Below the pieces are notes generated by a model. That model was not told the origin of the DNA, did not search any database, and was given only the letters and a program-made list of their open reading frames with translations. A DNA stretch of 64,000 bases from Dryas octopetala (taxonomy: Eukaryota; Streptophyta; Magnoliopsida; Rosales; Rosaceae), in the NCBI GenBank assembly GCA_963921425.1, contig OY992836.1:17873614-17937613 (forward strand). The letters are read 5' to 3'. The position numbers were made by a program, and so were the translations under genes. This document shows, piece after piece, positions 51,016 to 62,309 of this stretch. The first letter of the stretch is position 1. Each line of letters opens with the position of its first letter.

Positions 51016-51728
51016 CATTGTCAATTAGGAATATTGGAAGTATATATTTACAACACCATGCATGGTTAGACTTGTGAAATATTCAAAATTCTACAAAAAG
51101 TCTGGTGTGCTGGAATGTTGTCAAAACTTTTTGAGATGGTTACTAATTACTTGTATATATATATAATGGTCGATCACCAGTCCATATTTTTCCATCACAA
51201 ATTTGGACTGGGTCCACTGGGACCACTGGGACCTCTATTTAATTCCTCCATACATTAAATTGACTTAAAATTAAGTCAAGAACTTTTTTTTTTTGGAGAG
51301 AGTTGAGTGATGTATATGGAAGAAATTACATAGAAATTACAGAATGTAAAAGTAAAGCTAGCTTCTTTGGAGTTGTTAGGCAAGTCTTTTAAGTTTTTGG
51401 GTCAGATGTTAGCTGGGACCAAGAAATACTAAGGTATATAGGTCGTCCTAGTTCATCTTTATTATGCTATTTTTGGGCAATATGGTAAAGCTATTAATTA
51501 GTGCAATAGTCCCATCATCCCAATATCCCATCCTTGATGTTACGACAAAAGATGCGTTGTAATGTCTGTGTCGTATTAATTCACGTACCTTAATAATCAT
51601 GTGCTACAAGCCAGCAATTAATAGCAAGCTTTTTACCCAAAAGGGTAGTCCATATATATAATAAAATGCATATATATGTACATATGCTTTTCTAAAATGT
51701 GAAAATAAAGAAATGAAGCTTTAAAATT

Positions 51729-51777
51729 GTACGAGTGGGATATATTTTTTTTTTTGGCCAAAGTACGAGTGGGATAT
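51729..51777. mobile_element. Micro-insertion TTTGGCC-A(n), reverse orientation, 15-bp target duplication
   Basis: GTACGAGTGGGATAT at 51729-51743 and 51763-51777 is identical. On the minus strand the 19-nt insert reads TTTGGCC, A(11), T. Confidence 0.88.
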
Positions 51778-52513
51778 TTAATGGGACGGAAAAGATCGAG
51801 GCACATAAGAATATCCATATATATATATATATGTTAAATACTAGTTTAACTAATTGGTACTATTATTCGTATTAATTAATCAGTACAACATAGTCCCCTG
51901 GGTTAAAAAAAACCTAGTGAGATCGAAGACCCAACAATGGTTAGGTATCCAATTTGATTTGTTTTCTTTTACCCATGCAATGGCAGTGGTAATGAGGAAG
52001 ATATCGTTATCCTTCATCTCTAAAATATTAGAGATAAAGAGGAAGTTAGCTAGCACACAGCTGCCAATCAATAATAATATAATTAATTGTTAACCTGCAA
52101 GTCTGCAACAAATAAATTAAACTTAGACTAAACTACAACATGATAATTATATAATTTGCAGTCACCCATATGTATATATATTAATAGTACGAGCTAGTTA
52201 ATAAACTAGTTCCATACATATAATATTATGGTGTCAAATAAATACATTCGTTTATTCAAGAGAAAAGGAAAAAGTAAGAAAAGAAAAGAACGTTAATTAA
52301 GACATATACTAATACTACTAGCTAGCTACTAACTATATGTAAATTAATTAAGTAACATGCATGCAGTAGTACCCATGAATCATATGTGGACCTTGATCCT
52401 CTTCAGCTAGCTGCTTTTGGGTTAACGTCAAAATCATCATCATTTGTATAATATTATTTGCATCAATCCAGATCGATCTAGTACAGTTAATTTTGAGATC
52501 ATCATCATCATCA

Positions 52514-53755
52514 TCATGTGACACTAATAGGTCCAATATTATTAAGGAGGGGACCTGATGGGGATGATTTATTATTATTTTGTTCCAAAGGACTGCTTGG
52601 TGCGGCAAGCGTGAGCTCTAGATCATCATCATCATCATCAGGTATTGTCACTGATGATGATGATGATGCATTGGGTTTTGATGATGAGGCCTTTGGTGAT
52701 GAATATTTCATCTGGGAATCGATCAACCCGTAAATCCAAACAGGCGTGGCACGATCACAATGGTGCGAGGCTAATAGATCTGATTTTTGATGATGATCAG
52801 GTTTTTGATGATGATCTGATTTTTGATTTTGTGTAGACCTAGAGGTACTACTACTAAGTTGAAGCAGAGGCAGTGTGGTGTCATCTTTGTCATGAATAAT
52901 ACTATGTTGATGAGAAGTAGGAATTGGATCGCTAATAGAATGACAAGTATTATTAGCAGCATGATGATGATGACCAGCTGCCACAAGATTGCCACTGCTC
53001 CCAAACTGTCATCAACAGTAGCACAAAAAATTCAATTCAATTCCCATTTCATATTTTATAATTAAGATATATTCCTTGGCCAAAAAAAAAAAAATTAAGA
53101 TATATTCAAGACAAATTATTGAAATGGAATATATATCAAGCTGAGAGATGATAGATGAGATGCAAATTAAATTTGGTTAAATTAAGAGATGGAGGATATA
53201 TGTATGTGTTAATTGTACGTACCATATCGAATAGGCTTGAACGTCGCTTCTTCTTGGTGAGGCTTGCTTGCCTGAGAAAATACTTCTGGGCATGGCTGGC
53301 CACTTGGGTTGGGGTTCTTGTGGTGACATAGTTCCTAGAGATGCCCCTCCAGTCACCCTTCCCTAGCTTCTCAAGCCCCATTAGAAATGTTCGGTGCTCC
53401 TCCTCTGTCCATGGAACTCCTAAATATCATATCCAACCATATACATGATTGATTATTCACATTCATTAAGAAAACATACATATATATGTATATAGTTTCA
53501 GATAATTAAGAAATTCATGATGATAATTAATTAGAAATAGAGGAATTGGGTGGTTTTAAATTTTAATTGTCAAGTGAAAAATTACCTCAAGAGTTAACAC
53601 AGATGGAGAATATAAAAATTCACCTTTAATATTGATGAAAATCTCACATAAAGTATACACCACAATATATAATATGCTATTTTGAGGTGAATGCTTTAAC
53701 TTTTAAACAGAAAAAACTAATAGTAGTCATATATACTTTAAAGTTTTTCTTGGGG

Positions 53756-53793
<38 letters not shown>

Positions 53794-54211
53794 ATGAAGA
53801 GTGGTTTTATTGTTTGAATGAGTAAATATAATAAGACATTGGGTTAATGAAGTCACCTTTCTTCCTCTCTTGGGCTCGACATATGAGGCCATCAGAGAGA
53901 TAGCCGATGGAGGCTGGTTTATAATGATGATCAGAGTTTTCGTCGATGGAAACTCTGGAGGAGGACAATGAAGAAGATGGGGAGGTGGAGGAGGCTGATG
54001 AGGTGGGCAAGCAATCCATGCTAAAGCTTTTCTTCATGGACATGGCAACATGTGCAGAAGACGATGAAGAAGAAGACATGATATCATGGTGAAGTTGAAC
54101 ACCAAAGAGCCTAAATCCATGACCCACAAAAGTAGTACAAGTGCCTCTGAAATTTGTGCAGGTCCTTGAATTGTGGCCTATGTTTCCACAATGTGAGCAC
54201 TTTCTGCCCAT
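52514..54211 (-). CDS. SHAQKYF-class single-repeat MYB transcription factor (KUA1/MYBH/MYBS3-like)
   Basis: Three exons (53857-54211, 53223-53419, 52514-53005) encode 347 residues. A CCHC zinc knuckle [14 protein letters not shown] (C5, C8, H13, C18) opens the protein, followed by the R/KLFGV repressor motif RLFGVQL (34-40) and a Ser-rich linker. One MYB repeat follows at about 119-170, with [20 protein letters not shown] and SHAQKYF at 160-166, then a basic KKKRRSS. The C-terminal region has His-, Lys- and Ser-rich runs and ends near an acidic [12 protein letters not shown], which contains an LxLxL-type EAR motif. The family binds I-box/TATCCA-like elements and mostly represses in the nucleus. 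The start is the ATG at 54211; an upstream in-frame TTG is not used. Six Ser and six Asp codons form repeats. Confidence 0.93.
53061..53107. mobile_element. Micro-insertion CTTGGCC-A(n) in MYB intron 2, 14-bp target duplication
   Basis: ATTAAGATATATTC at 53061-53074 is repeated exactly at 53094-53107. The 19-nt insert is CTTGGCC then A(12). The insertion lies between exons 2 and 3 of the MYB gene. Confidence 0.88.
53761..53793. repeat. (GA)n microsatellite in MYB intron 1
   Basis: About 16 GA units about 65 bp downstream of the 5' splice site (CT on the transcribed strand). Confidence 0.95.
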
Positions 54212-54271
54212 TTTCAACCAGGCAGAGATGAACCCCCCTTAACTAATTCTCAGACACCCACAATTCCAAAG

Positions 54272-54275
<4 letters not shown>

Positions 54276-54311
<36 letters not shown>
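54276..54311. repeat. (GA)n microsatellite in the MYB 5' leader or promoter
   Basis: About 18 GA units 65-100 bp before the ATG on the plus strand, hence (CT)n in the transcript orientation. Pyrimidine-rich leaders of this kind are common in plant promoters. Confidence 0.95.
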
Positions 54312-54312
<1 letters not shown>

Positions 54313-56803
54313 AGGAATGAGTAATATGCTTGGTGGTATATATGATGATATGGGGGTGGGGGCCGGTTGGGGTTTATGAAAATGGATGCACACCAAGAGA
54401 AGATGATTGGATGGACATAATTTATTGTTGGATATTTTCCAACTTGCGTTTTTTAATTGTAAACAAAATAAAACTAGTAGTATATATAACTATCTCTCTC
54501 TCTATAAATCTTATCTTATACAGGGAAATTTTTGTCCTCTGGAGTTTGTAGGCATGTAGCATACTACGTACAATAGTTGGGACCCTCAGCCAATTATTCT
54601 ATTTTTTGTTTCCTTTATAATACTGCACACCGGCCAATTAACTAGCACCAGTAGCACTTTTTTATATAATCAAGCAGATAACTTACATATATTATTCGTA
54701 TCTAAGTTATTATTGTATGATATATTATATGAATTTGGTATACGGTATTTCCTTTAATGGTATGTACTAGCTAGGGGAGAGAGAGAGAGAGAGAGAGAGG
54801 ATCCTCCAATTACTTGGAAGTAGGTAGGTGAGAAATATCACAGAAAAGGAACAAGTTTGAAAGTTGATATTGATGATCAACCAATATTGCACTTTCATAG
54901 GAAATTAACTCATACAACAACAGCCATGCTATGTATTCAAGGCCTTAGCTAGCTAGGAGAAGTTCATATTGATTAGACAACCCAAATAGCCTATGAAAAT
55001 GAATTTATGTTTCAATTAATTTCATTGTTAGTTCCAACAAAATTTGAGGATGTTAGGTTCTCATTAATCAGTCAACAGCTATATGCCTATATGTTACAGT
55101 ACATCAAGACTAAATACTAATAAGAGTATAAGACTAATATTTTCAGGGAAATTGAGAAAACCAAAATGTCTGTCCTCTTTATTCAACCATTCAAATCAGT
55201 GGACCAAATGCTCAAAATAGAGTACTGATTATCACCTCTAATCTAAGTAATTATCAATATCACGCTTAAAATATATGATCCATCATGGGGTTTATTTTTT
55301 AGATTAATTGGTGGCATGTAAACTTAATTCTATTTAGAGATAATTAGGTTTGGGTCCTTTAGAAAAACAATTTTTAGAAGAAGACCGTGGGTGTTTTAAA
55401 ATTTATAAGAAAATTCTTTTAATTCATAATAAAGTTCTTTAATTTATAAGAATTTAATTCATAATAAAGTCCTTCTCTGATTTGAAGGGTATTTTCCCCC
55501 TAGGGTGTAGAGTGGGCTTTGTAGAAGCTGTGCTTAAAATTCCGGAATTAAAACCTAACATAAATCCGTCAAAGAAAAAAAATAAAAAGACTTGATTAAA
55601 AACCCTAAATTACTACCGGTTTTTGTCTTAAAAAAACTTATAAAATAGACTGAACTCTAAGTCTAACTTGTATTTATTTGGCGGCTAATTATCAATCTAA
55701 TCAGTTTAATTATCAAGTCTTAACTAACTATTTATCCTTGAAATTAAGCTTCCAATCGAGTCTATAAACAAAAAGAAATTAATTAAAAACATGCACTGTT
55801 TAATTTGACATTTCATATCTCTTAATTAATTTATTATTTTAATTAATAATGTATTATATATGGCTAATGACTTTAGCTATAAGGTACCATTAATATCACA
55901 AAACAGAATCCTGGGTTTTGATTGAAGGGAGGAGAATAGTATATTCCCTTTCCCATATTGGTAAACTATAATACACAAGTACATCAAAATCTAGATACGG
56001 ACTAAGATATAATAAATTATTATATTGGATAGACACTTCTCACCCAACTACTTGTGTCTTACTTAATGTTATTATTCTAGATGAGCCAACTTGTTAAGGA
56101 TTTAATTTAAACTACTAATTACTAGGAAAAATAATAATCCAATGTACCAGGAGGCCAAGTTGAAAATTGTTTAGTCCTTTCTATGTTTGAACCAGGAAAC
56201 ACTTCCAATTTATTCATATTATTGGTATGCATTTGGCATTATTATACAAAGGAATCTTCCCTCGTATGAAACCAGAGGATAATGGTCCTTGGCAAGTTTT
56301 TCTAATCTTGTTTGACTAAAGTACATGTATATACTAACTATTATTAGTCATTTGCCTAGGTTTTTTATAGTACGTATTTATGAGAGAATAAGTTGATATC
56401 TAGCTCTTAATCAATGCTTAGTTTTTCTAATCTTATTCATGTCATTTTCTTAATTATTTAATTAATTAACTCTAATCATGAGGCCTCTCAATGTCATTTG
56501 AGCTGCATTCCTTTAAAGATTTATAGTTAAAAACCATTTTGCTGTGTCAAAACTCGATGTCTGCATTATTATCAGAGGACCCAATTAATGAATTGATAGT
56601 TCAGCATATTCAAATGAGCTGTTACTCATATTATGCTATCAAACGGTGAGTTGATTAAATGTCCTTTTTGCATGGTGATGTTTTCCCCCTTTTGTTAAGC
56701 TGGAGGTCATGTGTTCAATTCTTATTCTTAATAGAATAGAGATTATAACACAAAAGACAGCACTTGTTTGAAAAAAATTCTTGCATATGCGTATATAACG
56801 TTT

Positions 56804-56929
56804 CTTTCATAATAATTAATTACATGATCAGTACATAAACAGTGACTATGAGAAAAATATTGTACACTTTCATAATAATTAATTACATGATCAGCACATA
56901 AACAGTGACTATGAGAGAAATATTGTACA
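56804..56929. repeat. 63-bp tandem duplication
   Basis: Copies 56804-56866 and 56867-56929 differ at two positions by eye (GTACATAAAC/GCACATAAAC and GAGAAAAAT/GAGAGAAAT). A recent tandem duplication. Confidence 0.95.
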
Positions 56930-59454
56930 GGTCCATTGTATGCAAAAATCTTTCTTCACTTGAAGCGCCTAAAATTGTCAAAGGGTAGGGTGGTTTTCAG
57001 GCTCTAGCCTATGAGCAGTATTGCAGAGATCTCATCTTCAACTGAAAATGACTTCTTATGTATGCAACTCAAAGGGAATATTTATTAAGTACCAAAGTAC
57101 ACACATTAATTATTACAACATATATGTCCTAGTATATAATTTTTTCTATACAACTTTACCATATACTTTGGTGTACAGTGTACTTGCTAATTAAATCATT
57201 TTCTTGTTAAATTATATAAAACTCTGATGAAGACTGATTAATCAATTTTTTTTCTCCGATAATTGCTTCAGTGCCAACCCAAAAGGCATCAACTTTATGA
57301 GAAATCAATGGCCTTAAGTGTACCATCATAGCCTGAGTTTGCTGAAGTAAACAAGCATTTTGCATCTAAAGAAGTGATTGATTAATATATTAACTTTCAA
57401 AGTACAGGTGCACTTTGTACCAGCCAATTGTTAAAAACATATACAGTATAAGAGTGAAGCACTGGACCCAATGTTGTTGCTTTGATGTTGTTAATTATAT
57501 CATTTGATTCATTTCCTATTCCTACAATCATACCCAATCCTGTTCTCTCTTTTTGGATGCACCCTCTGCCGCTTTTTGGGGTCTATTTCCTTCCCAAAAG
57601 TCTTACCAGAATATAAAGAAAAAAGAAAATAGTGTATCTAAAAGACTAAGACATGCATTTGGAGCCACTGATAATGAGTACAATGAAAAAGAAAATAGAG
57701 TTCAAATGTGGAAAAAGTTGAAAGAATGGACAAGGTTTCAACATGGGTCATATTCAAATCCAAGGTTCTCAACTGCTCTTTATTTGGGAACTGAGCATTT
57801 TGCCTTTATATCTCATTTTCATATCATATTAATTATAACATTAGTACTACAAAGCCATTAGTGCTTCAAGATTACATCACATGCCATAATCCAGTATTAG
57901 CTAGCTAGAAGTCTAGAACCACAATTAAAGTAGAGGAATATCCAATGTACAAGCACTCACCAAATCTGATTTCTTTTTTTAAAATTTTTTATCAGCAGCC
58001 ACAAAAAGAGAGGTGCATGATATTATTGTCACTTGTTTATTATGTTAATCCACAAGTATTAAATTGTGGAGGGGGAATGATTGTAACAGTAGGCAAAAGA
58101 CCATTAGTACTCTGTCAATTCTATTCAATATAAAATAAGATTTTTTATTTTATTTTTGCAATTTAATTTTTGCTGCTACAATAAAATAAGATTTGATTCT
58201 AGGGAGAAGTGTCTTTCTAACTATACAAGGAGGTGGAGGTGCCAATTTTCCAAGTCATTGCTTCTGAGTCAAAGTTATGAAGGAATCTTTTTTATGCAGA
58301 TGAGGAAACTTGGAAATTCAAACAATTTGGACCGCACTAAAAAAGTTTATCATTCATAGCATTTAAACAAAACCATGGGTTTTGAAAGTTGAAGTCAATG
58401 ATAACACATATGAAGGAATAGACTGGGCATTAAAATGGTCATCAATTTTATCCGTGCTTTTGTTATCACAGAATTAATCCTAAGCAGGTGGAATGAGTAT
58501 CAGAAATTGTAAAAGAATGGTTCATATGAAGGTCATACAACAGAGAATGCTAGTTATAGTGATAACTTTGGATCCTCACATACCACCTTTCTCAGTACCA
58601 TGTGCCTTACATGAGGCATTTTGTGGTTCTTGAGTTGTCCCTCAAGTACAATCTTCTTAATACCCTAATATATGTATTCCATTCCCCCAGTATAACAAGA
58701 AAAGAAGAAAATTATTCAACAATTGGAAAATTCTATAAGTAGTTTCAGTCCCTGAAGCAACCAATATGTAGTCAAAGGTATTACAAGATTGAACAAATGG
58801 TATTTGTTAAATCAAAGTCAATATGCCTTTTAATGACCTTGAATTGATTCATTGCCATTCTGAACCATCAAATCAAGAAGGAAATCCAATGGACATTCTG
58901 AACTAAAAAAATCTCAAAATTTTAAGGATAAAAGATTTTATGTGGATTTGCTTTTCGAATAAGCAAATTTCTAGAATTCCTTAACTAATACGTTATTCAA
59001 GTAATCACAAAGGATTAAAACAGAACTAAAAAATGTTTCTTTTCATTATTTCAAAGAACTTGCACAAGTAATTTCATTGAAACAATTCACAAGCTGAAAA
59101 AAATTAATACTTCTACATTTGTCATGCATCTGCAACTTCTCTGTATTACATCCTTTCACCAATACAAGGACTCTTTCATCGAATAATGAGAATATGCCAC
59201 AGTATAATCTTCATTAGACACAACCAAAAGCTGCCTGGTAAGGTCTTCATACAACATATCAGTGCACATCCTCATCCATTTGGTAAAAACAATAGCAATT
59301 AGGTCCCTGCAAAAAAAGAAGAAATAAAAACCCACAATAACTGCAACAATTCAGAAGCAAATCTCTCTTTCTGTACCTAGGAAGCATGGATATGGATATT
59401 GGTAAAATATGATACATTATATGTAAGTTTTTGGATTTAAATTATGTAATAAAT

Positions 59455-59500
59455 AGAGGATGCTCAGACCCAAAAAAAAAGAAAAAAAGAAGAGGATGCT
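59455..59500. mobile_element. Micro-insertion ending in A-rich tail, 10-bp target duplication
   Basis: AGAGGATGCT at 59455-59464 is repeated at 59491-59500. The 26-nt insert is CAGACCC, then A(9)GA(7)GA. Confidence 0.7.
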
Positions 59501-59579
59501 TTGGTATGTTTTTTAATTTTTTTTCCTCAAAATAGAATAACACTTTCATAGAATAAAGAAACTGACCTATTGCATGCTT

Positions 59580-61666
59580 TTAAGAACCATTCCAATGTCT
59601 GAATTTGCATATCCCACGTCGCTTTTCTTCAAAAGAGTCACGGATAGACTGCACCATGGAACAGACAGCAGGTATAAGAGCCAATTCATCATGCCGCTCC
59701 TGCAAAATAGATTTAGCTCCATTGAAAAACAATTTAAAAGTATAGATTTTAGAAAGAGGGCTGAATGAGGTTGAATGTGATACCACTTCAGAAAGACGTT
59801 CTTCGAAACCCCTGGAAGTTTTATCAGCAGGCATGAATATCTTTTGGTAAGCTGTTCTCAGGCTTCTGATCTAGATCCTTGCCCAAAGGAATAAAAGCTC
59901 TTTACATGAAATAAAATATAATGAAATTAAAAAGTGAACAATCAATTGATTAATGCAAACCTCTGTGGCTGTGAATCCATGACGCCGTAGACCCTCAAAA
60001 TTTAAACCACGAAGCTCAGCCCTTTCTCCAGCAACCATCATGTACTTTGGAATATCCTGTGCAATCTTCAGGCATATAAAATAAGAATATAAAATCAAGA
60101 TTTCACAGTGGGAAAGTTATAATAAAAATGTACTAGATATATATCAATATAGCACAAGTAGAGACTGTTGACTATTGCTTTTTTCTTTGGTGATTTGGAA
60201 GTGCTAGGGGGACACTGATAAATAATGTCCTAGACACTTCCAAGTACTGGCACCAATGTAATGGTTCAGTTACCTAAGTGCTGATATTGGACACAGAGCA
60301 ATTGTGCAAGTTCCTTTGATACATAAAATTATAGTGCACAATGACAGACGGTGAGAAGAAAGATTATGACATACCACAGACCCACCACCAATGAAAGAGT
60401 GAGAACCAACATGACAGAATTGATGAACAACAACAGCCCCTGCAGTGTGAGCATAATCCTATTTTTGAAACACAACTATATATCAGATACTGCATGTGGG
60501 ATAGAAGTATATATAAGGATATAACCTTACTTGGAGCCAAAAGAACTAAGGTCACATTTGAATGTGGGGATTTGAAATAGCAAGATACAATTTAACATTG
60601 TGGATTTGAAATAACGAAACACAATGTATCATTCCAATTCCATGTATAAGTATATTTGTTGAAATTTGAAATCTCATAGTCTAAATAAATCATAGGGGCT
60701 TACTTCCACCACAACATGGCCTGCCAGAAGGGTATGATTTGCAAAAATGATGTGGTTCCCAACCTTGCAATCGTGGGCAATATGACAAGAACCCATGATA
60801 AGATTGTTATTCCCAATAACCTGATTACATAACCCTAGTCAGAGTATGAAACTTATTACACAAGCATCAATGAAAAAGTGATGAGCACATCCGCATACTG
60901 TTGTATCACTTGAATTTGAAGACCGGTGGATCGAGGTATGTTCTCGGAACTCATTGTTGTCCCCAACATCAAGGAAACATTCATCCCCTGACTAAATCAT
61001 AAGCAAATACAAACTAGTGAACTTGGTCATCAAAATTCAGTATCCCAATGACTGTTACATGTGGGAAGTTGGAAACTGACCTTATATTTCATGTCTTGGC
61101 ATTTGACACCAAGCACGGCATGGTGTCCAATAACATTATTACATCCCAGCACAGTACGCCCTGGAAGATCATCACCAACAACGGCACCACTGCCTGACAA
61201 ATTGTTCACCACAATGAAAAAGTTGAAAACATGAATTCAAAGAGAAACCCATATCACATCAAGTTATCAACACTGTATATATACATTCACAACTCACGTC
61301 ATCAAAACGCAGCGTTCCCCCACTTCTGTATTCCCAAAAATATGGCTTCCCGGATGTAAATGGCAGCCATTTCCAAGTTTTACGGACGACCCAACAGTAC
61401 AAAAGGGCCCAATTGAAACACCCTGATCGTAAAACCCACAACCATAACCACACTATGAGTTTCATCGCCAAGTAGCCATTTTAGTTGAGTACTGAGAGGT
61501 GGAGCAAATTACGTACCTTACCCACAACGGCATTGGGGTGGACGATTGCAGTGGGATGGATGAAGATAGGAGTAAGTGTGGTGCAGAAGCGACGCAGAGA
61601 CAGTGAGCTCAGGCTGCTCAGCGCAGAGCATAAGCGCTTGCCGCCAATTTTCATCAGCGCACACAT
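59580..61666 (-). CDS. LPXA: UDP-N-acetylglucosamine O-acyltransferase, mitochondrial LpxA
   Basis: Nine exons (61517-61666, 61298-61422, 61081-61189, 60899-60991, 60704-60820, 60375-60458, 59961-60065, 59784-59870, 59580-59699) encode 329 residues. The Arg/Ser-rich first 35 residues suit a mitochondrial presequence ([13 protein letters not shown]). A left-handed beta-helix of hexapeptide repeats follows ([48 protein letters not shown]). The catalytic His corresponds to H175 in HIAHDCKVG. The C-terminal helical part has [11 protein letters not shown] and [18 protein letters not shown]. LpxA starts lipid A-type synthesis by acylating UDP-GlcNAc; plants keep this pathway in mitochondria. The exon 4 acceptor TTTAG|TCAGGGG was chosen over the CAG four bases later because only it keeps the frame (SGDECF). 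Confidence 0.95.
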
Positions 61667-62309
61667 GCTGTTCTTCCCGTGACCTCACTCAGACTCCGAC
61701 ACCGCTTTCCCTTTTACTTTCCCTGTTTATAGCTCTTTCATTTTTCCGGCCCAACTTTTTACCCATTTGTCTCTTACGGTCTTACCCAAGTAACTTAAAA
61801 AAACGCTTACACCAAGTTTTAGCCCCTCAAATAATGTGACAAAAACAATAAAATTCAAAATGAGCTCAAATATGAATAAACGAAACATTATCGTATCAAT
61901 TGATATGTAAATTGTTGAAATTTATTTTGATATCGGTAACATTATTGTCGATTAGCATCCTCCACTTTCCATGGAGCCTAAACTCAAAATCATGGTCTGG
62001 ATCTCAAAAGAATCACACAACCAAATGAATTTGAAACATGTTTAAAACACTTTGGTATATTATGTTTTCAAGGTCCAAAAATTATGAATGTGTTATCGCA
62101 AATGATGGTGGTGACATAACCTATCAAACTCTCACACAAGAGTTGACGATGGTATAAGCAAGCACAGCGAAGTCAAAATAGTTTAGTAATAATACTGATT
62201 CAGAAAAACTACAGTAGCCAAAGGGAAAAAAAACCGCCTAAACATAGTTCCCGTAGGATTCTATTACTCATTTACCCTGCTTAAACCTTGGCTACATACA
62301 AAGTGCAGT
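61667..62309. other. Spacer between LpxA and SF3B1
   Basis: The left 150 bp should hold the LpxA promoter; the remainder includes the SF3B1 3' UTR. Nothing else recognised. Confidence 0.5.

Larger units (their letters stand above)
46314..52513. other. 6.2-kb gene-free AT-rich region
   Basis: This holds the KEA 3' UTR (to about 46700), a TRIM (49193 to about 49525), (TA)n runs at 49142-49172 and 50701-50736, a (TAA)n run at about 50986-51015, and two poly(A) micro-insertions (47127-47183, 51729-51777). No exon-like sequence was found on either strand. The right end should be the 3' UTR of the MYB gene. Confidence 0.65.
54212..59579. other. 5.4-kb gene-poor region upstream of the MYB gene
   Basis: The MYB promoter occupies the left part, with a further (GA)n at about 54776-54799. 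The rest is AT-rich. It contains a 63-bp tandem duplication (56804-56929), a repeated ATAAAATAAGATTT (58130-58143, 58181-58194) and a micro-insertion (59455-59500). An open stretch at about 57553-57861 (VSKRLRHAFGATDNEYNEKE and on) starts without an ATG and matches no family I know. The phrase GGAGGTCATGTGTTCAATTC near 56702 resembles a decayed SINE box B. Confidence 0.55.

Noticed and set aside
56640-56760. Possible second SINE (TGTTCAATTC near 56710)
   Set aside because: Only a weak box B-like phrase; no box A, tail or target duplication.
57553-57861. 102-codon plus-strand frame
   Set aside because: It begins at TTG rather than ATG, has no known motif and ends in hydrophobic AT-rich sequence.
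58130-58194. 14-bp direct repeat flanking a 37-nt AT-rich insert
   Set aside because: The insert has no poly(A) or poly(T) end, so it does not fit the micro-insertion set; chance in AT-rich DNA is possible.
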